Shown here in pieces: positions 1 to 16,961 of a DNA stretch of 47,237 nt. This DNA is from Parvularia atlantis. Lineage: Eukaryota; Opisthokonta; Rotosphaerida. The stretch lies in NCBI GenBank assembly GCA_943704415.1, contig CALSCO010002484.1:1-47237 (forward strand), given 5' to 3'. The first letter of the stretch is position 1, and every line of letters begins with the position of its first letter. A program made the translations under genes and the position numbers. The notes beneath the pieces are model-generated. The model had not been told where the DNA came from and made no database searches. It saw nothing but the letters and a program-made list of their open reading frames with translations.

Positions 1-495
1 CCCCCCCCCACCTGTGCGGTGGGCTCAGGCGCGCTCGCACCAGCCTTCTTCGTCATGATCGCGAAGAACCTGGGCAAGTACTTTAGCTTCGAGATCGAGC
101 TGCTGGACGACCGCGGGCAGCGGCGGCGCTTCCGCGCGAGCAACTTCCAGGCGCGCGCGCGCGTGACACGCGCATGCGGGCTGATGCGCAAGGCGCAGAT
201 GATGACGCGCGTGACCGAGCACATCTGCACCATGCCGATGCACCTCGAGGACGGCTGGAACCAGATCCAGCTTAACTTGGCAGACCTCACGCGGTGCGCG
301 TGGCGTGCGCGTCTGTGCCATGCTCAGCGCGAAGAACGCAGGAAAGCGTACGGGACGATCTACGTCGAGACGCTCGTCGTGACCGTGCACGCCAACTGCC
401 GCCTGCGCCGCGTCTACTTTGCTGACCGGCTGTACACCGAGGACGAGCTGCCGAGCGAGTTTAAGCTGTTCCTGCCAATCGAGAAGAGCGCGTAG
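1..495 (+). CDS. CFAP20: CFAP20/BUG22 family cilia and flagella protein, 5'-truncated by window edge
   Basis: Conserved axonemal and basal-body protein. Family members are needed for ciliary motility and tubulin modification. The visible exons are about 44-150, 199-293 and 342-495, giving about 118 C-terminal residues of a family usually near 190. An intron appears to end at 43, so the first 70-80 residues lie upstream of the window. Recognisable blocks are [29 protein letters not shown] followed by [34 protein letters not shown] and [12 protein letters not shown], which match human CFAP20 almost residue for residue. Both internal introns are exactly 48 nt and contain no stop, so unspliced transcripts would still read through. 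The first begins GC rather than GT: removing 151-198 restores exactly the spacing of the human protein. The gene ends 44 bp before the stop of convergent LAMTOR5. Identity is confident; the 5' structure is not visible. Confidence 0.93.
   Translation, partial: PPPTCAVGSGALAPAFFVMIAKNLGKYFSFEIELLDDRGQRRRFRASNFQARARVTRACGLMRKAQMMTRVTEHICTMPMHLEDGWNQIQLNLADLTRCAWRARLCHAQREERRKAYGTIYVETLVVTVHANCRLRRVYFADRLYTEDELPSEFKLFLPIEKSA
151..198 (+). other. Probable GC-AG intron in CFAP20
   Basis: Removing these 48 nt joins the residues FQ to [13 protein letters not shown] with the same spacing as human CFAP20. The donor reads AG|GCGCGC and the acceptor GGCGCAG, with a CTGAT branch-like site 18 nt before the end. 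The intron is in frame and stop-free, so a 16-residue insertion is the alternative reading. Confidence 0.6.
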
Positions 496-539
496 CACGC
501 AGCGCATAGATCCGCCTGTACAGCACACAAGCCCAGTGG

Positions 540-948
540 TCACGCCGCCGCCTTGTAGACCGCCGTGACGACGTCGGCCTCGCGCTTGACGAGGATGGTG
601 CTGGCGGCCAGCGTCAGCGCATTCCCGCACCCGCATCACGCTGCCCCAACGCACGTGCGCTCGCCCTCGATCTGCACCAGCGCCCCCTCGCCGAGCTCGC
701 CCGCGCGCTGCGCCACGGCGGCGAGGTACGCGCCCGCGGCGGCCGGCGCTGCGCCGCGCACTGCTTTGGGGGGTCAGTCGCCATCGCAAAGCCCATCGGC
801 GCGCACCGGCGAGCGTGAGGCCCTGCGCATCGGCGGCGAGCACGCCTGTGACGTCCGGCAGCGCTGCGCTGCGTGCGCGCGTGGGCCAAAGGGCGAGGCA
901 CAGGCGGCCCACGCACGTCGCGTCGAGGGCGGCGTGCACGGCGTCCAT
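540..948 (-). CDS. LAMTOR5: LAMTOR5 (HBXIP) Ragulator subunit
   Basis: Roadblock-fold subunit of the lysosomal Ragulator complex, which anchors Rag GTPases for mTORC1 signalling. Four exons, read on the minus strand: 948-917, 868-807, 760-655 and 600-540. They give 86 residues, against 91 in human. Introns are 48, 46 and 54 nt, all with GTGCG donors; the second and third carry CTGAC branch sites 10-13 nt from the acceptor. The spliced protein follows human LAMTOR5 along its whole length: an N-terminal helix, then LPDVTGVLAADAQGLTL, VRGAAPAAAGAYLAAVAQ, VQIEGERTTILVKREAD and VVTAVYK near the end. Joining exons 2 and 3 recreates the conserved hydrophobic-x-R-G turn. The start is the first ATG after the upstream region that aligns with the human N terminus. 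It shares a 319-bp divergent promoter with BRR2. The protein is too short for certainty, but the pattern match and exact frame are strong. Confidence 0.85.
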
Positions 949-1147
949 GTGAGCGGGGCGCTGTGAGCTCGGGTTTCGTGTACGGGTGCAATGTGCTGTT
1001 TGATGCGCAGCGGGTGCGCGCAGTTTGCGTGCGTCGGCAGCCATGGCAGAGCAGGTCGCGAAAGCAAAAAAGGCTGCCGCGGAGGCCCGTACATGTACAG
1101 GTGCATGCACGCATCCCCCCCCGCGGGCCACCTCTCGCGCTCGCGCT

Positions 1148-1179
<32 letters not shown>

Positions 1180-1267
1180 GGCTCCCGCCCGCAACGTCGC
1201 CGCGCTCTTTGTTGAGTTCACCCAGCCTACACCCACTTAGCCATTCGAAACTACACGCCCCCACTGC
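949..1267. promoter_or_regulatory. Divergent intergenic region LAMTOR5/BRR2
   Basis: The 319 bp between the two start codons must hold both promoters. It contains a (CT)14 tract, which is a common nucleosome-poor pyrimidine element in compact genomes. It also holds a short plus-strand reading frame from 1043 that begins MAEQVAKAKKAAAEA but has no continuation I can support. No TATA-like element stands out. Confidence 0.5.
1152..1179 (+). repeat. (CT)14 microsatellite
   Basis: A perfect dinucleotide tract in the LAMTOR5/BRR2 divergent promoter, about 90 bp upstream of the BRR2 start codon. It is likely length-variable and could act as a polypyrimidine promoter element. Confidence 0.95.
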
Positions 1268-10348
<9,081 letters not shown>

Positions 10349-10487
10349 ACGGGGGGGGGCGCGTGTGTGTATACAATGGGCGAAGTGTTGACGAGGAGCG
10401 GCCATGCTGGCAAGCGCGTGGCGTGATTTCGTGTCACGATTCGAAGCGGCTCTCGCGCTGTGGCGGCCGATGCACACGCTCTGTTGC
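10349..10487. other. Convergent 3' intergenic spacer BRR2/SCPx
   Basis: The 139 bp between two facing stop codons starts with a G run followed by a TG/TA-rich stretch (GTGTGTGTATAC). This may help 3'-end formation. No AATAAA is seen on the plus strand. Confidence 0.4.
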
Positions 10488-12296
10488 TCACAGGTTGGCC
10501 TTGGTGCGCGGCTGCGGCTTGGCCGCCGGCTCGCGCGGCTTGGCGACGGAGAACTCGGGGCGGAGGCCCTCGACGCGGCCGCGGGGCGAGGCGCGGACGA
10601 AGTCGTCGTCGGTGATGTTGCGGCAGACGATGGCTGTGTGTGCGCACGCGAGGGTCGCTCAGCGATGTCGCCGGGCACAGTGCCACCGCACCGGCGTTGT
10701 AGCCCAGGCGGCTCTTCTCCGGCGCCGGCGTGGGCGCGTCCGGGAAGCCCTTGCGGTACAGCGTCACAACGACGGCGCCACCGAGGCCCTGCGCGACCAG
10801 CTGCGTGAGCGCTGTGCAGTACAGCCGTGCCAGGCCGGCGTACGAGGTTGTGCTGCAGCGCATTCTTGACGCTGGGCACCTGGCGTTTGCCGCACCAGCC
10901 GCGCACCTGCCACGTGAGCTCGGCGCACTGCGCGAGACCCGTCGCACCGAGCGGGTGGCCCTTGGAGATGAGGCCACCCGACGGGTTGACGACGTACTTG
11001 CCGCCGTAGGTGTTGTCGCCGCGGTCGATGAACTCGCCCGCCTTACCCTCGGGGCACAGGCCGAGGTTCTCGTACGTAATGAGCTCATTGGCCGAGAAGC
11101 AGTCGTGCAGCTGTGCGCGCGCGGCTGCTGTGAGCACCGCAGCAGCAGCGGCGGCGGCGGCGGCGCACCCAGGCGCACCTCGACGACCTGGACGTCGTTG
11201 GGCGTGATGCCGGCGGCGGCAAAGACGCGCTGCGCGGCCTTCTTGGTCATGCTCGCGCCTACGAGCTCGATCATCGAGCCGTGCTGGGCGTCGGGTGTGT
11301 CGGTGAGGAGCTCCTGCGTTGCGCGCGCGTTTGCAGTAAGAACGAGCACGCGTCCACCACCTTGCGCACGTGCCTGCGCGACGATCTGCACAGCGATGCC
11401 TTCGAGCTTGTGCTGGCGCACAAAGTCCTCCGAGACGAGTATGGCCGCGCCGGCGCCGTCCGAAGTCGGGCAGCACTGGAGCAGCGTAAGGTACTTGAAG
11501 ATCTTCTTGCCGTTGAGGACCTGGTCGAGCGAGTACTCCTCCTGAAACTGCGAGTAGGGGTTGTTGACCGAGTGCTTGTGGTTCTTGTGGCCAATCTTGG
11601 CAAAGTGGACCTCCTTCGTGCCGTACTTCTCCATGTGCTCGACGCCGGCGTTGCCGAAGAGCTGCGGCGCGCCCGGCGCCTGCTCAACGCCCATCTTGCC
11701 GGCCATGATCTTGAAGCTCCAGTCGCCGGGGTTGGTGCGGTCGCGGCTGCGCATTGCGCGCGCGTGTGTGTGCGAGCGTGAGCCGATGCGGGTGCGCAGC
11801 TCGGCGACGCACAAGACCGACTGCAGCGAGCCCGGCGCCATCTTCTCGAAGCCGAGGGCGAGGGCGCACTCGGCCGTGCCGCCGGCGACGGCGTTCTTGG
11901 CGAGGTACAGTGCGGTCGAGCCGGTGGAGCAGTTGTTGTTGACGTTCATGATCGGGATCTGTGTGAGTGTGTGTTGGCGCACGGCTGTGCCGTCCGCACG
12001 GTGCGCACGCTCGTCATGCCCATCTGGTACAGCGCGCGCTGGCCCGACGTCGAGTCGCCGTAGCAGTAGCCCACGGCGGCCATCTCGACCTGGTCGTACG
12101 TGAGGCCGGCGTCGAGCAGCGCCTTGGTCACGGCCTCGCGCGCCATCTGCGGGTAGTCGAGGCCGGGCACGCGGCCGGGCTTCTCGAACTGGCGCGGCGC
12201 CGTCATCGCGTGCGGTTGCCGTGCGGTGCCGCGCGCGCACACCTTGGTCATGCCGACGCCGACGACGTACACGGCGCGCTGCGGCGGACGCGGCAT
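10488..12296 (-). CDS. SCP2: SCPx-type thiolase (sterol carrier protein x thiolase domain), peroxisomal
   Basis: 3-Ketoacyl-CoA thiolase of the SCPx class, which cleaves branched-chain and sterol side-chain 3-ketoacyl-CoAs in peroxisomes. Eight exons: 12296-12243, 12188-12009, 11958-11813, 11746-11374, 11313-11179, 11110-10844, 10788-10692 and 10633-10488. They give 465 residues in exact frame. Landmarks are [10 protein letters not shown] at the N terminus, VNNNCSTGS with nucleophile Cys88, [35 protein letters not shown] (His298), [10 protein letters not shown] (His348) and [14 protein letters not shown]. These match human SCPx closely. The C-terminal SCP2 lipid-binding domain of animal SCPx is absent. 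Instead, about 45 residues follow and end in KANL, the non-canonical peroxisomal targeting signal known from human catalase. One intron (11314-11373) is best read as GC-AG. The start was chosen at the ATG matching the family N terminus. Divergent from the Q-rich membrane protein gene. Confidence 0.93.
11314..11373 (-). other. Probable GC-AG intron in SCPx thiolase gene
   Basis: On the minus strand CAG|GCACGTGCGC...CGCAACGCAG|GAGCTC joins VQIVAQ to ELLTD, matching EILAQ-EMMTD in human SCPx. The 60 nt are in frame and stop-free, so a 20-residue insertion is the alternative. Confidence 0.6.
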
Positions 12297-12512
12297 GGCT
12301 GTCGAGGCGTTCTGCGGGCAGACTCGGAGCGAGACGCACGCGGGGCACGTGACACGACAAGGTGACACGCCACCATGCTGGCTTTAGGTGGCGTGTGTGT
12401 TGTGTACGGCAGCGTACCCGTAGGTGCCAAGTTACCACTTTGCAGAGATCGCGCCTCCCCCGTCGCCTCTCTCCCACGCAGCAGGCAAGCCCAAACAACA
12501 AGCCCCAACTTC
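12297..12512. promoter_or_regulatory. Divergent intergenic region SCPx/Q-rich protein
   Basis: The 216-bp spacer between the two start codons, presumably a bidirectional promoter. It is slightly less GC-rich than the flanks and includes a pyrimidine-rich run (CCCGTCGCCTCTCTCCC) and AAGCCCAAACAACAAG just before the plus-strand ATG. That A-rich leader gives a favourable start context for the Q-rich gene. Confidence 0.45.
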
Positions 12513-12865
12513 ATGTCCGGGTTCCAGTCGGCCGCGTACCAGCAGCTTCCCGACGCCGACACGGACGCGGACGACGCGGCTGCCGACGCTGCGCCTGCCC
12601 CCGCCGTCCCGCCGCAGCAGGCGCCGCCCGTCCATGTTGAGCCGCTGACGCCGCAGCAGCAGGCCGCGTGGCAGGCGCAGTGGCAGGCGCAGCAGCAGGC
12701 GCTGTGGACTGCCCAGCAGCAGGCGCTGTGGACTGCCCAGCAGCAGCAGCGACAGCAGCAGGCGGCGCCCGTGCAGCAGCCCGTTCAGCCCGTCCCCCAG
12801 CAGCAGCAGCAGCAGCCCATTCCCCAGCAGCAGCGGCGCATCTCGCCGCAGCAGCAGCAGCAGTG

Positions 12866-12901
<36 letters not shown>

Positions 12902-14946
12902 GATGGCCCCCGGCAACTTCATGTACCAGCCGCTCAACGTGCCGCCCCCCGGCCCCGCCGGCCCCAACCCCTTCGCCGTCTTCTTCGGCGGCCTGCTCGG
13001 CCTCGACATCGCCCTCCCCGCGACGCGCATCGGCACGAGCCCTGTGCGTCCGGGGCTGCTTTGCCTCCCCACGACAGATCGATGGCACTGACCCGTTGTG
13101 CCGCGCAGGACACGGCCGAGGACCCGCTCGAGCGCGAGCGCCAGCTGCTCGTGTACGGCGACGAGCGCGCCGTCGTCAACTGGAGCAAGCGCTTGCGCGT
13201 CTTTGCCAAGGACGAGAACGACCGGTGCGCCCGCCGCGAGCCTGCGCGCAGACTTACGGCCTTTTTTTTTTCCCCTGCAGCCTGCACCGCTTCATTGTCG
13301 CCAGCAGCATCAACGCCAACGAGCTGCTCCAGGCGTTCCTGCTCCCGGACGAGAAGGTCGCCAAGCTCAAGCTGCCCGGCGGTGCGCACGTCATGCGCTG
13401 CCGCTGATTGTGCTGATCGCCGCGACGGCCGCACCGCGCACAGGCGCCGAGCGCTTCGCTGTTGTGCTGTGCAAGTACGCGCGCATTCCCGGCATGTCGC
13501 GCGACCTGCACACAAACGTGCTGCTCGCCGTTACCGACCGCCGTCTGCTGGTGCGTCCGCGCACTCGCTGCGCCTCTCGCTTGCCACTCACGCCGCGCTC
13601 GCAGGTCGTCGGCGCTGACCACAAGGCGTTCTTCTCGGACAACGTGAGCCGCAAGGTCAAGGACCTCAGCAGCACGGCGGTCAACAACATGCACTGCGCG
13701 CTGAGCGAGGAGGCGCTCATGATCCAGGTGGAGCGGACGCAGGTGCACAACTCGGTCTACTTCTCGGTGCCACTGCACACGCTGCGCGACGTGGTGATGG
13801 ACTTCAGCGCGGCCTCGCTCAGCGGCGGCACAAGCGAGGTGTTTCTGCGCTTCCGCTTCACGGGTGCGCGACCTGCCCGCCGTGCATCCTGCCTGACGCG
13901 CACGTGAGCAGCGTTCTGGCTTGTCATTGGCGCCATTCTCGTCCTCGTCGGCGCGCTCGGACCGCGCTTCACGCTGTGGGAGGTGACAGTCTGCGTCGGC
14001 GTGATCTACGTCTTCATCTCGCTCATCTGGGCCGTTCTTGTGGCCATCATACGCCCCCAGGCGCTGTCGCGGCGGGAGGAGCTCGACACGGTACGCGCGG
14101 AGGCCGGGCCGTGTTTCTGCTGACGCTGTTTCCGCGCTGCAGGCCGCCAAGAAGCTGTACCTGCTTTTCCCAAACTCGCGCTTCGACTACACGTCGTGGA
14201 CGGTCGTGCTCACGAGCATCGCCATCATCGGCGGCACGGCCATCGCGCCGACCAACGTGCGGCCTGCACACGTGGCATGTGGCGGCGCACTGACAAGTCG
14301 CGGGCGCGCAGGTCTTTTGGCTGGTCTTGGTCATCTCTGTGATGCTGGTCGTGCTCTACGCCCTCAAGGGCTTCATCTACCGCTGGGTGGCTGCCCGCTG
14401 GGTGGCTGCCCGCTGGCCGTCGTCTGAGAAGAAGAGCGACGACATCGACGACAAGCGCGTCTTCCAGGTGCATCAGTGCTGCTCGCACCGGTGTTCGACC
14501 GCTCACACGCCCTCTGCGCGCGCTGCAGGAGTTTGACGCCGACATCGACTACAACCTGATCGAGTTTGACGACGTCGACTTTGTCAACGTGAGCCTGCGC
14601 CGCCGCTTCGTCATGATCAAGTACACCAAGGCGTCGTACGGCAGCGCGCACTTTGTCGAGGCGCCGGCGGACGATGCGCCGATGGCGAGCGAGAACGTGC
14701 GTGCACGCTCGCGCGCCCGCTCGCCGTCTACTGATCTTGTGCGCCCATACGCAGCCGCCCGCGGCGATGCGCAGCTGGCGCGTGTCGCAGGCGTCGCGCA
14801 CAATCAACGTGCAGTGGCACCGGCTCGTGCTTAACGTGCACGAGACGACTGAAGACCACGTCGCGGCGCGCGTGATCACGCACCTGCTCAACGCCGCCGC
14901 GCAGCAGAACCAGTACTCGCCCTTCCCGATGGACACCATCGTCTGA
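12513..14946 (+). CDS. Q-rich N-terminus multipass membrane protein, unknown family
   Basis: No family recognised. Ten exons (12513-13043, 13109-13224, 13281-13381, 13444-13550, 13605-13863, 13912-14090, 14143-14256, 14312-14467, 14529-14696, 14755-14946) give 640 residues in exact frame. Residues 1-150 are Pro/Gln-rich with long Q runs and a tandem ALWTAQQQ. Next come a possible short hydrophobic hairpin (FAVFFGGLLGLDIAL) and a soluble part of about 200 residues containing NVLLAVTDRRLLVVGADHKAFF, a pattern reminiscent of PH-like or GRAM domains that open with 'TDRRLL'. Four transmembrane segments follow at about 372-390, 396-420, 450-466 and 470-491. The cytosolic tail is acidic (EFDADIDYNLIEFDDVDF) and lysine-containing and ends PFPMDTIV. 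A 15-nt tandem repeat doubles RWVAA right after the last helix. No signal peptide. The role is unknown; an endomembrane location is only a guess. Confidence 0.8.
12648..12903 (+). repeat. CAG-rich coding low-complexity tract
   Basis: CAG/GCAG-rich repeats encode glutamine runs and a duplicated 'QALWTAQQ' unit in the first exon of the membrane protein. The purest part is at about 12850-12902. It is a likely site of length variation. Confidence 0.9.
14381..14416 (+). repeat. 15-nt coding tandem duplication
   Basis: The unit CGCTGGGTGGCTGCC occurs twice plus six bases, giving RWVAARWVAARW directly after the fourth transmembrane segment of the Q-rich protein. It is in frame and looks like a recent slippage product. 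Confidence 0.9.
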
Positions 14947-15022
14947 GTTTTGTCTCGTCCCGTGCTGTGCTGTGTGTCTGTTGCGTTACTGTGCACACGA
15001 CGCGAGGCCACAGAGGGGGCGC

Positions 15023-15922
15023 TCACGACAGGAGCACATAGCGCACGACGCCCTTGGTGCGCAGCTCGCGGAGTCGGCCGAGGTGCCGCAGCATGAGCAA
15101 GACGGCGCGGCCGTGCGTGTCGAGCTTGAACGGGCCGTCAAACGTGCGCACGTCGTCCTCGCACACAAAGTAGATGTCGCGCGTGTCCTCGGTCTCGGCG
15201 GCCATGTACGCCTGCCGACCGCGCGCGTGCGCATGTGTGAGCGCGACGGCAGCGGGGAGACGCGCGCGCGCACCTGGTACTTGCGCCGCAGAGGCTCCTT
15301 CATGCGCGCTGCGGGCATCTGCAGCACGCTGTACTTGTCCTGGTACACCTGTAGCAGGTGCGCCGCGCTCTCGTTGAGGCGCTGCAGCGTCAGGCGGCCC
15401 TTGATCATATACCTGGCGCGGGCCGTGTCAACCAGCACGACAAGCAGCACACGCGCGGGCATCGCCGCACCGCGGGATGGCCGCAAACTCGCCCTGCTCG
15501 ACCGGGCGCAGCACGGGCTTCGGGATGGTCACGGCGGGCGCTGCGGTGACGGCCTTGGGCGCGATGCCGGCAGCGGGCGGCGGCACGTTCTCGTTCGCGA
15601 CCGCGGTCGTCGTGGTCGTCATCACGCTTGTCGTCGCCGACGGCACACACACTGCCGCGGCCGGCACCATCGCCGGATCGAGCTGCGCGGCGATGCGCTG
15701 CGTGGCGTGGGCGATGCTCAGCAGCAGCTCCTGCGCTCATCCGTGTCAGCGAGCCTGGCCCGATCGGCGGGGGCGCCACACGCCCACCGGCAGCCGGTCC
15801 GCCGCGCGCCGCTCGGCCTCGTCCACGTGTCGCAGCGCCGTCGCCGCCGCGCCCTCGAGCGCCGCCAGCCGCGCCGCGAGCCGCCCGAGCCGCGCCTGCG
15901 CCGCCTCCCAGCGCGTCGTCAT
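15023..15922 (-). CDS. SKA1: SKA1, spindle and kinetochore-associated protein 1
   Basis: Microtubule-binding subunit of the Ska complex, which couples kinetochores to depolymerising microtubules. Four exons: 15922-15788, 15730-15471, 15412-15274 and 15211-15023. They give 240 residues (human 255) in exact frame with introns of 57, 58 and 62 nt. The N-terminal 60 residues are an Ala/Arg/Glu-rich helix fit for the Ska coiled-coil core. A T/P/A-rich linker follows. The C-terminal winged-helix microtubule-binding domain is clear: EFAAIP, RYMIKGRLTLQRLNE, YQDKYSVLQMP, then ETEDTRDIYFVCEDD, a stretch of LLMLRHLGRLRELR, and RYVLLS at the end. It parallels human SKA1 block by block. It shares a 46-bp bidirectional promoter with CENP-H. 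The stop lies 76 bp from that of the convergent Q-rich gene. Identification rests mainly on the C-terminal domain. Confidence 0.9.
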
Positions 15923-15968
15923 CCTACTTCAAATCTGTAACGGTCACTGTCACCGTATCGAGTCTCGA
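15923..15968. promoter_or_regulatory. 46-bp bidirectional promoter between SKA1 and CENP-H with near-palindrome
   Basis: The whole spacer between two divergent start codons is 46 bp. Its centre holds an inverted repeat with arms ACGGT (15940-15944) and ACCGT (15952-15956), overlapping two direct copies of GTCAC (15943-15947 and 15949-15953). It is less GC-rich than its flanks. A shared site controlling both kinetochore genes is plausible but not shown. Confidence 0.5.
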
Positions 15969-16927
15969 ATGGAGGGCGGCGCGCTGATCGAGGCGGCGGC
16001 GGCGGCGCGGGCGCTGCGGGCGACGGCGGCCGCGCTGCTGCGGCGCGTCGCGGGGAGCCGCGCGGGGACGGCTGAGGCGGTGGCGGATCGGCGCGAGGGG
16101 GAGACGCGGGGCGCGAGGGAGAGGAGGAGGATGAGGTGGATCGCGGGGCAGCTGCACGAGCATCGCGCGCATCTGGACGGTGCGCGGGACCGGCGGCACG
16201 GGACGGCGGGGAGGCGCGTGCTGAGCGCGGGGCGCACAGCGATCAGACGGCGCGCGCGCGACCTCGACGAGGACGAGATGGAGCGGCTCAAGGACGACGT
16301 GTTCCGCGCAGCCGACCGCGCCGCGATCAGGGCCAAGCTCGCCGAGCGGTGCGCCGCTGCTCGCCGCTCTCTGCTTGCTGCTGATCACGACGGGCGCAGC
16401 GTGCTGCAGCACGAGCAGCTGTGGCGCGCCGCGCTCGCGCCCGCAGCGGCCAACGACGGCGACGCGCGCCTCGCCCACGCGATCGACCTGCGCGACGAGC
16501 TCGTCAAGGACGTGCTCGCGCTCGCGGCCGAGCACCGCGCGCTGCTGGTCGAGACGCAGGCGCTGCAGAAGGAGCTGCTGCGTGCGTGGTGCCCGCGTGA
16601 ACGGAGACGTGCGTGCTCAGCATCGCCGCCACAGAGGTGCAGGCCGACACGCGAGCGCTCACGGCCGAGAGCGAGCGCGCACGCGAGGCGCAGGCGACGC
16701 GCGCGACGGCGTCGCAGAGCGACCTCGTCGCGCGCAAGCAGGACGAGCTCGCGGGTGCGCTCGGGCGCGGGCAGATCCTCGTCAACGTGTTCCAGGTGCG
16801 CGCGCGCGCGCGGAAGCAGTGCTTGCTTCGGTGCTCAACCGCGCACGCGTGGCAGGGGCTGATCCTTGAGAGCGGTGTGGACTGGGCCGGCGACGTGCGG
16901 CTGCGGCAGGTCATGACGCAGCTTTAA
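15969..16927 (+). CDS. CENPH: CENP-H, constitutive centromere-associated network subunit
   Basis: Inner-kinetochore CCAN protein of the CENP-H/I/K/M group (Mcm16/Fta3 in yeasts). Four exons: 15969-16348, 16400-16581, 16635-16795 and 16856-16927. They give 264 residues (human 247) in exact frame. The body is almost all charged, Arg/Ala/Glu-rich helix consistent with coiled coil. The diagnostic part is the C terminus, where QILVNVFQ joins GLILESGVDWAGD and ends LRQVMTQL; human CENP-H has HVFQNLILGSKVNWAEDPALKEIV. The first intron is 51 nt, in frame and stop-free. Divergent from SKA1 and convergent with VPS13, with only 34 bp between the stops. The rest of the sequence has low information, so the assignment depends on that terminal motif and the neighbouring SKA1. 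Confidence 0.82.
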
Positions 16928-16961
16928 GGTGTGGTGGTGCCCATGCAAAAATGCTTTGCCC

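Noticed and set aside
25-1236. 403-codon minus-strand frame over CFAP20 and LAMTOR5
   Set aside because: It is antisense to CFAP20 and reads through LAMTOR5 introns. It is a GC-rich shadow frame, and only the spliced 86-residue LAMTOR5 matches a family.
1025-1240. Plus-strand frame starting MAEQVAKAKKAAAEA in the LAMTOR5/BRR2 spacer
   Set aside because: It starts convincingly but dissolves into repeat translation of the (CT)n tract. Human-like spacing supports the BRR2 start at 1268 instead. It could be an upstream frame but has no further support.
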